Assembly (NCBI RefSeq): GCF_037975245.1
Contig: NC_092573.1
Location: 10,361,001 to 10,425,000 of the forward strand
Source: Apostichopus japonicus
Lineage: Eukaryota > Echinodermata > Holothuroidea > Aspidochirotida > Stichopodidae
Direction: 5' to 3'
Length of the DNA: 64,000 nucleotides
The translations under genes were made by a program, and so were the position numbers. Shown one piece after another: positions 29,101-38,171 of this stretch (position 1 is its first letter; the number at the start of each line of letters is the position of its first letter). The notes below the pieces were generated by a model. It was not told the origin of the DNA. It saw nothing but the letters and a program-made list of their open reading frames with translations, and did not search any database.

Positions 29101-31439
29101 AGATATGATAACAATAGTGACCTCAGATGACATGACCTTGAAGTTTCAAAATGTTCCACCACCCCATTCACAACTTGTCCCAAAATATCAACCATGTCAC
29201 ACCTTGGCATTGAGATTTAATTGCATTAAATGTCAAAAAATTAACTTTTGAACTTGTATGTAACTTTACACACAAAGGTCACCCGGAGGTCAACCAATTG
29301 ACATTTTTGATCGGTGAGACCTAAATAGAGCATGACTGTAAAAATTCAAACATTTTTTCTTTGCCCATTTTCTCCCCCCATAATACTACTTTTTTAACAT
29401 TAGCTGACCTTTGGTGACCTTGGATCACATGACCGTTAAGTTTGAAAATATTCCCCTATACCATTTGCAACTTGTCCAAAAAAATCAACCTTGTCACACC
29501 TTGGCACTGGGAGTTATTGCATTAAATGTGTGAAAATTAACTTTGACCTCAAATAACTTCGCACACGAAGGTCAAATGGGGGTCAACCCATTGACATTTA
29601 TGATCAGAAGTACCTTTAACATCTGAAAATAGCATCGAAACTGTAAAAATCCACAAAACACGAAAAGGTCACCAGAGGTCAAATTGAGGTCAAGGGTCAC
29701 CCAGATGCGGGTCGACAATTGGACTTCATTGAAGCAACTCCCAACTCTAACGGACAATTTGTTCTCAAGTTATCGCAAAAATACTAGTTTTTTATCATTA
29801 ATTGACCTTTGGTGACCTTGTATCACATGACCGTTAAGTTTGAAAATATCCCTCTATACCATTTGCAACTACTCCAAAAATATCAACCTTGTCACACCTT
29901 GGAACTGGGAGTTATTGCATTAAATGTCTGAAAATTAACTTTGATCTCCTATAACTTCCCACACCAAGGTCACACAGGGGTCAACCCATTGACATTTATG
30001 ATCAGAAGTTACCTTTAACATCTGAAAATAGCATCGAAACTGTAAAAAATCCACAAAACACGAAAAGGTCACCAGAGGTCAAATTGAGGTCAAGGGTCAC
30101 CCAGATGCGGGTCGACAATTGGATTACATTGAAGCAACTCCCAACCCTAACGGACAATTTGTTCTCAAGTTATCGCAAAAAATACTAGTTTTTTTATCAT
30201 TAATTGACCTTTGGTGACCTCGGATCACATGACCGTTAAGTTTGAAAATATTCCCCTATACCATTTGCAACTTGTCTCAAAATATCAACTGTGTAACACC
30301 TTGGCACTGGGAGTTACTACACTAAATGTCTGAAAATTAACTTTGACCTCATATAACTTAACATACAAAGGTCACCTTGGGTCAACTTATTGACATTTTT
30401 GATTGATGAGACCTAAATTAGAGCATCAAACTATAAAAATTCAAACATTTTTTCTTTGCCCATTTTCTACCCCCAAAATACTAGTTTTTTGACATTAATT
30501 GACCTTTGGTGACCTCGGATCACATGACCGGTAAGTTTGAAAATATTCCCCTATACCATTTGCAACTTGTCCAAAAATATCAACCATGTCACACCTTGGA
30601 ACTGGGAGTTGTTGCATTAAATGTGTGAAAATTAACTTTGACCTCGTATAACTTCGCACACGAAGGTCACACGGGTGTCAACCAATTGATATTTTTGATC
30701 GGAAGGTACCTTTGATATCCAAATCTAGCATCAAAACCAAACATTTTCTTTTTTGATCATTTCCTCCCAAAATAAGCACATTTTTTCTAATGTGACCTTT
30801 GACCTTTTGACCTTGGTTTCAGATGTAGTTTAATCTCCTGATTCCAAAAAACAAAACGAAAAGTCTGTACAACCATCCTAACTCCGACCGAAAAACTTTG
30901 ACCCCATATAACTTCGCACATAAAGGTCACACGGGGTCAACCTATTGACATTTATGATCAGAAGGTACCTTTGACATCTGAAAATAGCATCGAAACTGTA
31001 AAAATCCTAAAAACACGAAAAGGTCACCAGAGGTCAAATTGAGGTCAAGGGTCACCCAGATGCGGGTCGACAATTGGATCACATTGAGGCAACTCCCAAC
31101 CCTAACAGACATTTCGTTCTCAAGTTATCGCAAAAATACTAGTTTTTTATCATTAATTGACCTTTGGTGACCTCGGATCACATGACCGTTATGTTTGGAA
31201 ATGCTCCCCTAACCAGTTCACAACTTGTCCCAAAATATCAATCTTGTCGCACATTGGCACTGGGAGTTATTGCAGTTTTAATATTTTCGGTTTTTGGACC
31301 ATAACTGACCTTTGGTGACCTTTGTGGGCACCAAAAACAATAGGGCACACCTTCTCCATATGGCGGATCTATAGTCCAAGTTTGGCCTCAATCCAACATT
31401 CCCTTATTGAGATAGAGCGTACCCAAGCAAGTGTCACAG

Positions 31440-31470
<31 letters not shown>

Positions 31471-32508
31471 TACATACATACATACATACATACACACACA
31501 CACACGCCAACCTGACTGCATAGGTTCCTTTTGCTAAAGCAAGGAACCAAAAATAAAACTTGTAGGTTTGTTTTGGAAGTTTTACATAAAGCTGGTGGAC
31601 CATAAATCATCAGTGTCATGGTGACAAATAATGGATTCAACCTCCAACGTAACAACAAAAATCCAATACAGGATAGTGGATACATGATTTTGTGTTTCTA
31701 CTTCCGTTGTAGAACAGCTTTCTAATCACTTAAAGCTAATTCACCTGGGTTATACTTCCGACAATTGAAAAGAAATTCTTTTACTTCAATAATTCCATTT
31801 CACCTTCACGATTAAGCAGGAATCATTGACAGTATTTAAATTATGCTAATCTTATTGTTTCCTATGATTTAGAATTGTTTCAATTTTCTAATTCAGCCAA
31901 CCAACTTCACATATTGGCACGTAATATCCATCCAGCTACAGTACTAGGAACATCAACAGGACGTTGTTTCTTATTTTAGTTTCCTCTTTATCTTGTCAAA
32001 GAATATTACTATTCCCAAAAAAATGAAGAAACGCCCGACAAATTGAATTGAGCTACGGTCCTGCAATCTATTAAAGAAATACCCCGCATTTTTATCAATA
32101 ATATAAGACCACAAAGAGAAATAACAGCGTAAACAAAATTAAAATTTATTTTCTCTTCCCTGGAAAGACGTCCGGAACCCGCGTGGAGTGATACATCATC
32201 CACTGCTATCCGCCTCCCAGACGATCAATCAAACTCTCTCCTGTCTCTCGTCTCACCATCTTTCCCTCGACACGTACGCACGTTACCCTACGTACTTACG
32301 GACAGACTTACAAAGTCAAAAACTGCAAAAGGCACTCACCAAAGTGATAGTATTCGTCTGATCTCAGTTTCTCTACTTGGTCGCGGAACCGCATTTCGAA
32401 AGTATTGAAGGCATCTGTTATTATGTAATGTGTGATAAATATTAGGAGGACTGATCTGCAAGCTCGACTTAGCAGCAACCGAACACTCCGCAGAAGAAGA
32501 AGCTCCAT
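5110..32508 (-). CDS. Semaphorin (sema + PSI domain protein), 12 coding exons, 3' end not found
   Basis: Semaphorins are extracellular guidance ligands or receptors that bind plexins through a beta-propeller sema domain. Twelve exons joined in order give 561 complete codons with every intron phase matching. Residues 1-34 look like a signal peptide. The sema domain runs from about 70 to 515, with family signatures in the expected order: [56 protein letters not shown]-like YPFYFN, GSAVC and HPLMDQAV. A cysteine-rich PSI domain with a DPFCVW core follows at about 515-545. Sequons NWT, NCS, NSS and NYT are present. The FFRE/AVE and YARV signatures suggest an invertebrate class 1-like or class 2-like semaphorin, but the C-terminal part that would decide the class is missing. 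The three AGGTCA-rich elements lie in its introns in antisense orientation. Family membership is near certain; the subclass is inferred. Confidence 0.95.
5861..5941 (-). CDS. Semaphorin coding exon 11 (PSI domain)
   Basis: Residues 522-548 and two bases of 549; phase 2 to phase 2. The acceptor is GTCCTTGCAG, the donor TT|GTGAGT. Encodes [12 protein letters not shown] followed by EKCYEF. The C..C..DP(Y/F)C.W core is diagnostic of the PSI domain that follows the sema propeller. Confidence 0.95.
5998..6020. repeat. AT dinucleotide microsatellite
   Basis: A pure run of about 11 AT units, about 57 bp upstream (in gene orientation) of PSI exon 11, inside the intron before it. Confidence 0.9.
6576..6807 (-). 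CDS. Semaphorin coding exon 10 (end of sema domain)
   Basis: Residues 445-521 and two bases of 522; phase 1 to phase 2. The acceptor is ACCAAACAG, the donor TG|GTAAGC. Encodes the [11 protein letters not shown] strand, a long linker, then [18 protein letters not shown]. This is the last blade of the propeller, followed by the first PSI cysteines (NYTSRC across the junction). Confidence 0.95.
7693..7730 (+). repeat. G-rich tract with quadruplex potential
   Basis: Four G runs of 6-9 bases separated by single A or AA, preceded by a poly-T run. The tract starts about 30 bp inside the intron downstream of the weak donor of semaphorin exon 9. On the pre-mRNA it is a C-rich tract, on the template strand a potential G-quadruplex. 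Confidence 0.85.
7761..7965 (-). CDS. Semaphorin coding exon 9
   Basis: Residues 377-444 and the first base of 445; phase 0 to phase 1. The acceptor is TCTTCTCAG. The donor G|GTACAA is weak, lacking G at +5. Encodes [29 protein letters not shown] and YNIIYLGT, matching the family's FI..HPLM..AV, RLT.I.V and DV.FLGT strands. The first 70 bp of the following intron contain a C-rich tract on the coding strand. Confidence 0.95.
8263..8407 (-). CDS. Semaphorin coding exon 8
   Basis: Residues 328-376; 145 nt, phase 2 to phase 0. The acceptor is TTTTGTTAG, the donor AAT|GTAAGT. Encodes [19 protein letters not shown] and ends in KKPRPGN. This matches the family's GSAVC.Y.M.DI..VF and RPG.C patterns; the expected cysteine is the first residue of the next exon. 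Confidence 0.96.
8825..8888 (-). CDS. Semaphorin coding exon 7
   Basis: Residues 307-327 and two bases of 328; 64 nt, phase 1 to phase 2. The acceptor is GTTTGCAG, the donor GA|GTAAGT. Encodes [20 protein letters not shown], equivalent to the family's LYAVFT strand. It is short but in frame at both ends. Confidence 0.92.
9342..9483 (-). CDS. Semaphorin coding exon 6
   Basis: Residues 260-306 and the first base of 307; phase 0 to phase 1. The acceptor is CTCCCTCAG, the donor C|GTAAGT. Encodes [14 protein letters not shown], then [15 protein letters not shown] and PGAYPFYFN, among the most conserved stretches of any semaphorin. NCS is an N-glycosylation sequon. The preceding intron (9484-13583) holds the first of the large repeats. 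Confidence 0.97.
10691..13354 (+). mobile_element. AGGTCA-rich 2.7 kb interspersed element, copy A
   Basis: Begins ACAAGAGCCCAAGGGCACTG, followed by GGTTCCTTGCTT, and ends with AAGCAAGGAACC and five A. The end motifs are inverted copies of each other. The interior consists of diverged subunits; two of them (about 11240-11640 and 11640-12040) are near-identical tandem copies 400 bp apart. Subunits recur around TGACCTTTGGTGACCT and ATCACATGACCGTTAAG. A (CA)n tract lies at 13278-13302 near the right end. It has no coding capacity. It lies in the intron between semaphorin exons 5 and 6, antisense to the gene. No clear target-site duplication was found, so the class of element is open; copy A is the most diverged of the three. 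Confidence 0.85.
13584..13672 (-). CDS. Semaphorin coding exon 5
   Basis: Residues 230-259, 89 nt, phase 1 to phase 0. The acceptor is TTTCTTGCAG, the donor GAC|GTAAGT. Encodes [19 protein letters not shown] and AVEHVNSGD, corresponding to the family's FV.SF...D..YFFFRE.AVE segment. It lies only about 230 bp from the end of the first large intronic repeat. Confidence 0.94.
15096..15224 (-). CDS. Semaphorin coding exon 4
   Basis: Residues 187-229 and the first base of 230. The acceptor is GTTAACAG, the donor A|GTGAGT; phase 1 to phase 1. Encodes [18 protein letters not shown] and the end of the blade (DAKWFN), both recognisable semaphorin patterns (LYSATV.DFSG.D..IYR; KWLN). Confidence 0.95.
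17156..17246 (-). CDS. Semaphorin coding exon 3
   Basis: Residues 157-186 and the first base of 187; 91 nt, phase 0 to phase 1. The acceptor follows a long pyrimidine tract; the donor is G|GTTTGT. It contains the hallmark [16 protein letters not shown], matching the family consensus KCPFDP..STA.F. It was found by extending the reading frame between its stronger neighbours, and both junctions are in frame. Confidence 0.94.
17740..18190. promoter_or_regulatory. CpG-rich intronic block with a consensus CRE
   Basis: This block in semaphorin intron 2 is clearly richer in CpG than the sequence around it. It contains a perfect TGACGTCA at 18141-18148 plus several further ACGTC/GACG motifs. The plus strand is open for 95 codons (17900-18187) but resembles nothing I recognise. 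An intronic enhancer or alternative promoter is the favoured reading; an unrecognised exon is possible. Functional role is inference. Confidence 0.35.
18619..18917 (-). CDS. Semaphorin coding exon 2 (start of sema domain)
   Basis: Residues 57-156. The acceptor is TTTCTTTGCAG, the donor CCG|GTAGGT; it enters in phase 1 and leaves in phase 0. It carries the first sema blades: [27 protein letters not shown] and [13 protein letters not shown], all typical semaphorin signatures. The cysteines of ECQN and PVCR match the family's conserved disulfide positions. The intron before it is about 13.4 kb and holds two of the three large repeats. Confidence 0.96.
19403..22091 (+). mobile_element. AGGTCA-rich 2.7 kb interspersed element, copy B
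   Basis: Same left end, interior order and right end as copies A and C. The right end forms a hairpin: GGTTCCTTTTGCT followed by AAAGCAAGGAACC. A (CA)n tract lies at 22004-22043. It shares with copy C the form of the right hairpin and long interior stretches with few differences, so B and C look more closely related to each other than to A. It lies in semaphorin intron 1, about 0.5 kb upstream of exon 2, antisense to the gene. Confidence 0.88.
22092..28852. other. Semaphorin intron 1, middle part
   Basis: No coding exon of the gene is needed here, because exons 1 and 2 join in phase. Apart from the repeat at 27340-27751 it holds G-rich purine sequence at 22966-23020 and a few CpG-richer stretches (23400-23470, 25830-26260) of unknown role. 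Nothing else is supported. Confidence 0.6.
27340..27751 (+). repeat. Diverged, shorter relative of the AGGTCA-rich element
   Basis: It carries TGACCT half-sites (GCTGACCTCAAATGACCTTTGACC near 27550), then the same right-end plan as the large copies: a GTGTCACATACACACAC tract, a GGATTCCTT... / ...AAGGATTC near-hairpin, then A-rich sequence. Base identity to the large copies is low, so it is a separate subfamily or an old copy. The left limit is approximate. Confidence 0.55.
28853..31553 (+). mobile_element. AGGTCA-rich 2.7 kb interspersed element, copy C
   Basis: Left end ACAAGAGCCCAAGGGCACTG and right end AAAGCAAGGAACC plus A run, as in copy B. The interior subunits come in the same order, with the long (CA)n/(CATA)n tract at 31436-31505. 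It lies in semaphorin intron 1, about 0.8 kb downstream of coding exon 1, in the same orientation as A and B. Confidence 0.88.
32340..32508 (-). CDS. Semaphorin coding exon 1 (start codon, signal peptide)
   Basis: Encodes residues 1-56 and the first base of codon 57. The N-terminus is basic and leucine-rich, followed by a hydrophobic run ([12 protein letters not shown]), as expected for a signal peptide. The ATG at 32508 sits in a fair context (ATCATGG). An in-frame TAA lies at 32557-32559, just inside a strong splice acceptor, so translation cannot begin further upstream in this exon. The donor is G|GTGAGT; it ends in phase 1 and fits exon 2 directly. Confidence 0.85.
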
Positions 32509-32561
32509 GATGCTAACAAATGAATAACCTTCGATTGGTCCTTGGTTGAGGTAAAATTAGT
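32509..32561 (-). other. 5' untranslated part of the start-codon exon, with splice acceptor
   Basis: On the minus strand a pyrimidine-rich tract (about 32564-32590) ends in TTTCACAG directly before 32561. This makes the start-codon exon about 222 nt long, with 53 nt of leader. It implies at least one untranslated exon further upstream. Inferred from splice signals only. Confidence 0.55.
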
Positions 32562-35500
32562 CTGTGAAATTAACAAAACCAAAAAAGAACATGACAATGA
32601 TAAAATAGTCAAGGACGATAACTTTCATGAATAATTTCCAGTGAGAAGCCAATTTATTTAATACGCTAAAAAGAGTTAGATATATTTATCAGCAAATTTC
32701 CTGAATAAAAAAACACCAAACAAACTGCACAACTCCTGACAACACAATTATATTATTTACGTACTGAATTAACAGCACTGCTATGTCAGTAACTTAATTG
32801 TACTGCGATTAGTTTTAATAATAGGGATCATAAGTCTGTAGACCTTTTATTACACCACAGCAAATATATATATATATTTTTTTTGGGGGGGGGAAACTTC
32901 TAGATACATCCTTTACTGTTGCATTTAAAAGGAATATAAACCACAATAATACTGAACATATCAGTATTACAAAATTACCCCAAAACGTGGCCTTAATTAA
33001 GTTAACGAGGCGTGCCAACGGAAGAGAGAGCAGAAAGAGTCAGAGAGACTTGATGCCCCAGGTAAGCAATTGTACATTGATATGCTGAGATCAGGTTAGG
33101 AGAAACTCTATAAAGAAAGAGCCTGTATGAAATAACACAGTGCTGTTGGTACAGTATGTGAACTGATTGACTGCACTGGGGATGATGTGAGTCATCTTGT
33201 TTAGATGGGGAGACAGCTGGAAATAAATCTGCGGTCAGTGTGTGTCGCACATAAAATATAGATAGAACATCAAAGGATTGTGGGAGTAATGCTATATAAT
33301 CAATTCATAAATTATCAATATTTCTCAATTTCTTGTTCACAGAGGAAGCATCCCTTACAAATTTTGATATTTCCATTTTTTTTTTATTGATGTCATACAT
33401 GTTGTTATTTTGACTAAACTTTGAAGCTTTTGATATTCTCCCCTATTGTTTGGACTCATATCTGTTTTTCAATAATGAAAACATATCTAAGATAAAAAGA
33501 TAACATTAACATACACAATAATGACTACTACTCAATTAATATTGATAGCTTTAATAAACTAACAAACATCTCAGATAGCTACAGTCACTACTACCACAGC
33601 TTGCAAATGTTTTACTTTTTACCTAAGGATTTTTCCCCCCTAACAAGAAAAACATCAGCGAAAATATTAGATTACATATTTCATATACAATTCATCCCAT
33701 TTGTCATCTATGAAGCCTTGTTCATGCCTCTAGCAGTGTAGCTTGATCCTGTGAAGAAATGTCGATGAGAAAGGCCGACCATGCAACAAGCATACACACT
33801 ATATCAGCATGCATGACACTGTACAGTATTAGGATTCAAGTATAGGCTGCTTCATTACACAATACTCTGTAGAATACATACAACCAGCATTATACCGGCC
33901 AGTGGTTGGTGTGCTGAGATACCAAGGAAAGAATATACTAGTACAGAGTTCTATGTATGATCAGATAAAAAAGCTTCATATATATATATATATATAGCAT
34001 TTCTGTAGTAATATGACTGACAAACCGAGTATGGTTGCGTGTACTTTAAAGATAAGCAGACTTAATAACAAACAGCTGACTCATGACATTACTAATACAG
34101 TTACGAATGCCCACACAGTGCTGCACTGAATTCCATCTGAGCTAGCACATCCAGTACTTACAGTATTTGAAAGATTTAAGAGGTTTCATTTGTTTCAAAG
34201 AATCTGCCATTCCTCCCTCCCAACCTCCCCCTTCCCTTCCAACCTCCCCCTCCCTGAAATGACAGTGAGGTCCAATGACTAATTGCCTTAAAAACTTGGT
34301 TCACTTAAATCACAGTTGTCCAGAATGTGGCCCTCGAGAAAGTGTTTGAGAAGCCTAGTTAATAATGTGGCCCATTTCCTATTGAATATCATGTGTGCAT
34401 TCCAATCACAGGATGTAAACACATTCATTGCTGTGGCATGTGAATAGGGTAAACAAATGTCAATGCGGTCAGACAAATCAATCTAATGCCCCCCTCCCCC
34501 TCCCCAACTTAGATTGTGAATAGTCTGGAAGAACTAATCAATCTAACACATAAGGGTTTCACTTTTCTACATGTATGTGACCCTAATTCTCAAGTTCAAA
34601 AAGTTATTAACTAAAAGAGAAAATGTGTTTTTGTGCCACATGGCCGACCTGCATAATCACATTACTTTTGCAATAAAAGAACAACAGCACATTAATTATC
34701 TATGAGTCATATTATGTGGGAGAATTTGTTTGTCAAAATGGTTGTAAAGTGATCTCTATGAAAAACCTCTAAGGTTGCTTAATACTTAGAAAATGCAAAC
34801 AGCCTACGTTCCACAGGAAATTGGTATTTGCGCAACAAATTTCCGCCAGTCTTGGCAAACTAATCAAATGTAATCAAATATTTTGTCACTATATTGATGT
34901 CTTGCACAGTCTCGACCATAAAATCTGATGATAACATGGCAGGCTTTATATTTACCGATCAAATCAAGTATATCGTTAGCAAGTTTCACTCTTGCCCTTG
35001 CTGCACAGTTCATCCCTTATAGTATAACTCATCGCCATGGTTTCAGTATGCCATTATATTTATCTCTATGTGGAGGGTTTCTATAATGCTGGTATTATCT
35101 TTAAAAGGCAAGGAACCACAAATCCTTTAATCAATAACAAAAGGATTAGAAACCATTGTTAATGTTTTTTTTATTTTTTAAGGACACCCCCCTTAGGTAC
35201 AGTTTTCTTTTCATTTAATTTGCAATTGGGGTCAAGAGAGGATTAGCGGATTTGTTTATGCGCTTACTGTACAGTGAGTGAATGAAAAAGAAATACCATG
35301 CCACACAATCCATGTAAAGTTTGCAGACAGAATGATAAAGTCAAGACTACTAGGTTGCATAGCTAGAGTATAAATACTTCAAATCTATGACTTACCACAG
35401 ATTCCACAAATTTGCATGTATATTCAGGAATGAAGCTTTAACTTCAAATGGAAAACAACTTTTGCCGAAATAAGGACTGCATTAAGCACTCCAATTTCAA

Positions 35501-37390
35501 GATCTCTGGAGTGCTACTCTCCAGATGGTAAAGTCAGTCTGTTTAATATTTACATTCTCCTCCCTGCAATCTTTGGTTTTTGGCCAAGACAACTGCAAGA
35601 ATGTTTTAAAGCTGTATTTTGTGCTAGGTTGTGTCATTAGACACAATTAATATAGATCTGAATCATCTGACCAAACCAAACTTGTGATATTCACTGATAA
35701 CTTGAAGGGTTGGAATCTGCAATTTTATGATTTTTATCCCTACGTGAGTTATCATCATTTGAAACTAAACTTGACTGGATCCATCTAAAGAACTAATAGC
35801 ATTGAATAACAAAGAACGATTGAAAATTTAACCACAATTAACTCACATTAGCTAGCTTTAACTTTAATACATATCTTCAAAATTTTAAATATTTGCCATT
35901 TGTTTTTTCTGTATTAATGAAGGAAATCAATATTGTCATAATTACTTTTGCTATGTACAGTGGATACTGTTTACTTAATGTGAATGAAAGATATTAAAAT
36001 GGACTGAGTGTCTTGTTTGTCAATTAATCAAACATTTAATACATCTCCCTTAATCTGCTACAAGGTTACTGGGTACATCATTAAGGCCAGACATGCTACC
36101 CTTATTAATGGCTTATCCAATCAAAAGTAACAATATTACCCTGATCCTTGAAGTTGGAAACAGACTGAATCTGAATGTATATCGATATAATCTGACCTAA
36201 TGTCACCAAAGACTGCAATGCTGAATCAGACATGATATGCATTCACATTTCATCACTCATGGTTCTTTGAAAACCAGTCACATGCAAGCAGTCTACATGT
36301 GTTGTTTGTTTTCAAACATCCCCATATGGTTTTGTGAAGGCAGTCCCCCTTGGCCCTAACATTAATTCTTCAATATCATCTTCACAGCACTTTCTGTTAA
36401 TACAGGCAGCACAGTGTCTATACATCCTTATCTCTTCCATATGTTGTTGGAGATACTGTCAGCATTTATGTACCTATTGCAAAACCCTGAGAGTTGTTTA
36501 CAACATTTGAAGTATGACTGAGTGATATTTTGATATTGAAGTGAAATGTAATCATAGTGGTATCTCAGTGATTATGTTATCTTGTTCCTTATCATTCCAT
36601 TGATGGTTATATATTCAGTCTGTAAAAACAATGGTCCAACGATTTCTCTATAATTTTACATTATGTCATGTAAGGTACATGATTCATGACAATCTGGGGA
36701 CGGTTATCAATCAACGTACAGACAATACCATCCAACATATCTGACTGTTCAGGGAAAAATTTGGAAATTTGAAATTTACAAATTAAAATGTAGTTCTCTA
36801 TTTCTTCTCAAGTAATAGGTTGCCATTATACCAACCAACTATTGAGAAGAAGGTAGAAAGAATCTTGGGGACAAAAAATATCCAGCAGCAAATTGGGTGG
36901 GGGGGGGGGGATGTCAGGTGATGTTAGGTCAATAGGATGACATTGATTAACACAAAGTTCGGGGAATTCACTCAAACAGAAGGCTTACAGATACTGCTTA
37001 CAAAGCACACTATAGTGACTGAGAGAGTCAATGCAATGAATACTTTACCTCACAGTGTCACTTCTTTCACTTCTATTTTCAGTCATCATCTATAATTAGA
37101 CAACTTTTGATTTCAGTGAATATAACCCCTTTTTTCATTGACCCCAGCAGTGGTGGGGTGGGTTGATTTGGAGAGCATTTGAAAGCAATTACTGTACTCA
37201 GTCTCGCATTGAACTTGATTAGTGATGACTGAGCGAGTGAGTAGCCTATACACTTTCTGACATGTCAACACCAACTCAGCTGCCCATTATTACTACCAAT
37301 GACTTACCACAGAGAATTGACCTCATGGTACTACACAAACCACCATCTCAAATAGCATTACAAATCTCATCATCATCTTCAATGAAACAT

Positions 37391-37418
37391 ATGCCATGCC
37401 ATGCCATGCCATGCCATG
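37391..37418 (+). repeat. CCATG pentanucleotide repeat
   Basis: Five tandem ATGCC/CCATG units. Confidence 0.9.
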
Positions 37419-37654
37419 AATGAACAGCTTCACTTGATGCTAAGTTAGCCGACCACAGACACCCCACCCACCCCCCTTCAAAGAGCTATGAACTTGTGAT
37501 GCTGCAGTCCACAGCGAGAAAAATAACAAGAAACTTAATTTAAGAGGTCAACTCACAGCTGCTGTTAGGATTTCTTTGAAAGCAAACTTCAGTGATAATG
37601 ATAGGAGGGCCTGCAGTTTACTATTACTACTACTAGGCCTACTATTACTACAAC

Positions 37655-37674
37655 CATGGAGCTATAGCTCCATG
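37655..37674. repeat. 20 bp perfect palindrome
   Basis: CATGGAGCTATAGCTCCATG reads identically on both strands. It is flanked by the repeat CTACAACCATG. Confidence 0.9.
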
Positions 37675-37886
37675 CTACAACCATGATGACTGTAGTCAAA
37701 TGTTGGACAAACAAACAGTGTCACCTCCTGTCAACAATCTCTAAGGCACTAGTGATAGATAACCTAGCCTAACCTAGACTAGCCTTTAAGAACTGAATTC
37801 AAAGACACTGTTGCCATTTACTTACTTAAGTAAGGAAAACTTCTTTTTTTGTCAAATTGAAGAAGTAATTATATTTTTTTACTCAC

Positions 37887-38171
37887 AGAGAGTGACTGTG
37901 TTTGGGTAGGGTAATGGTTCAGTGCCCCACAAAGACGGGACAATGGTAAATCTATCTAACAATGAAGACCGGGAAGGTGCGGCTTGTTAATGGATTCATT
38001 AATGCAAACCACAGACTCCGGGTACTTATTTAGTGTAAAGGCAAGTACAATTGTTGTCCTTCGAAGAGGGAGTAGACCTCTGATTGGGGATGTCGTGAAT
38101 ACCACAACAGAGTGACTAAGATCTCTACGTAGGCGATCTCTGCGTAACATAGATGAACATATAAACAACAA
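37887..38171 (-). promoter_or_regulatory. Candidate untranslated first exon / promoter of the semaphorin gene
   Basis: The block is richer in CpG than its flanks and ends on the minus strand in a strong donor (TCTCT|GTGAGT at 37887/37886). The start-codon exon has a 5' splice acceptor, so an upstream exon must exist; this is the best candidate seen. The minus strand is also open for 71 codons (37956-38171) without recognisable similarity. Inference only. Confidence 0.3.

Larger units (their letters stand above)
32562..37886. other. Upstream flank or 5' UTR intron of the semaphorin gene
   Basis: AT-rich sequence with no supported coding region. A short AT microsatellite lies at 33978-33995, and C-rich tracts near 34200-34255 and 34489-34505. 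If the candidate first exon at 37.9-38.2 kb is real, this is the first intron. Confidence 0.5.
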
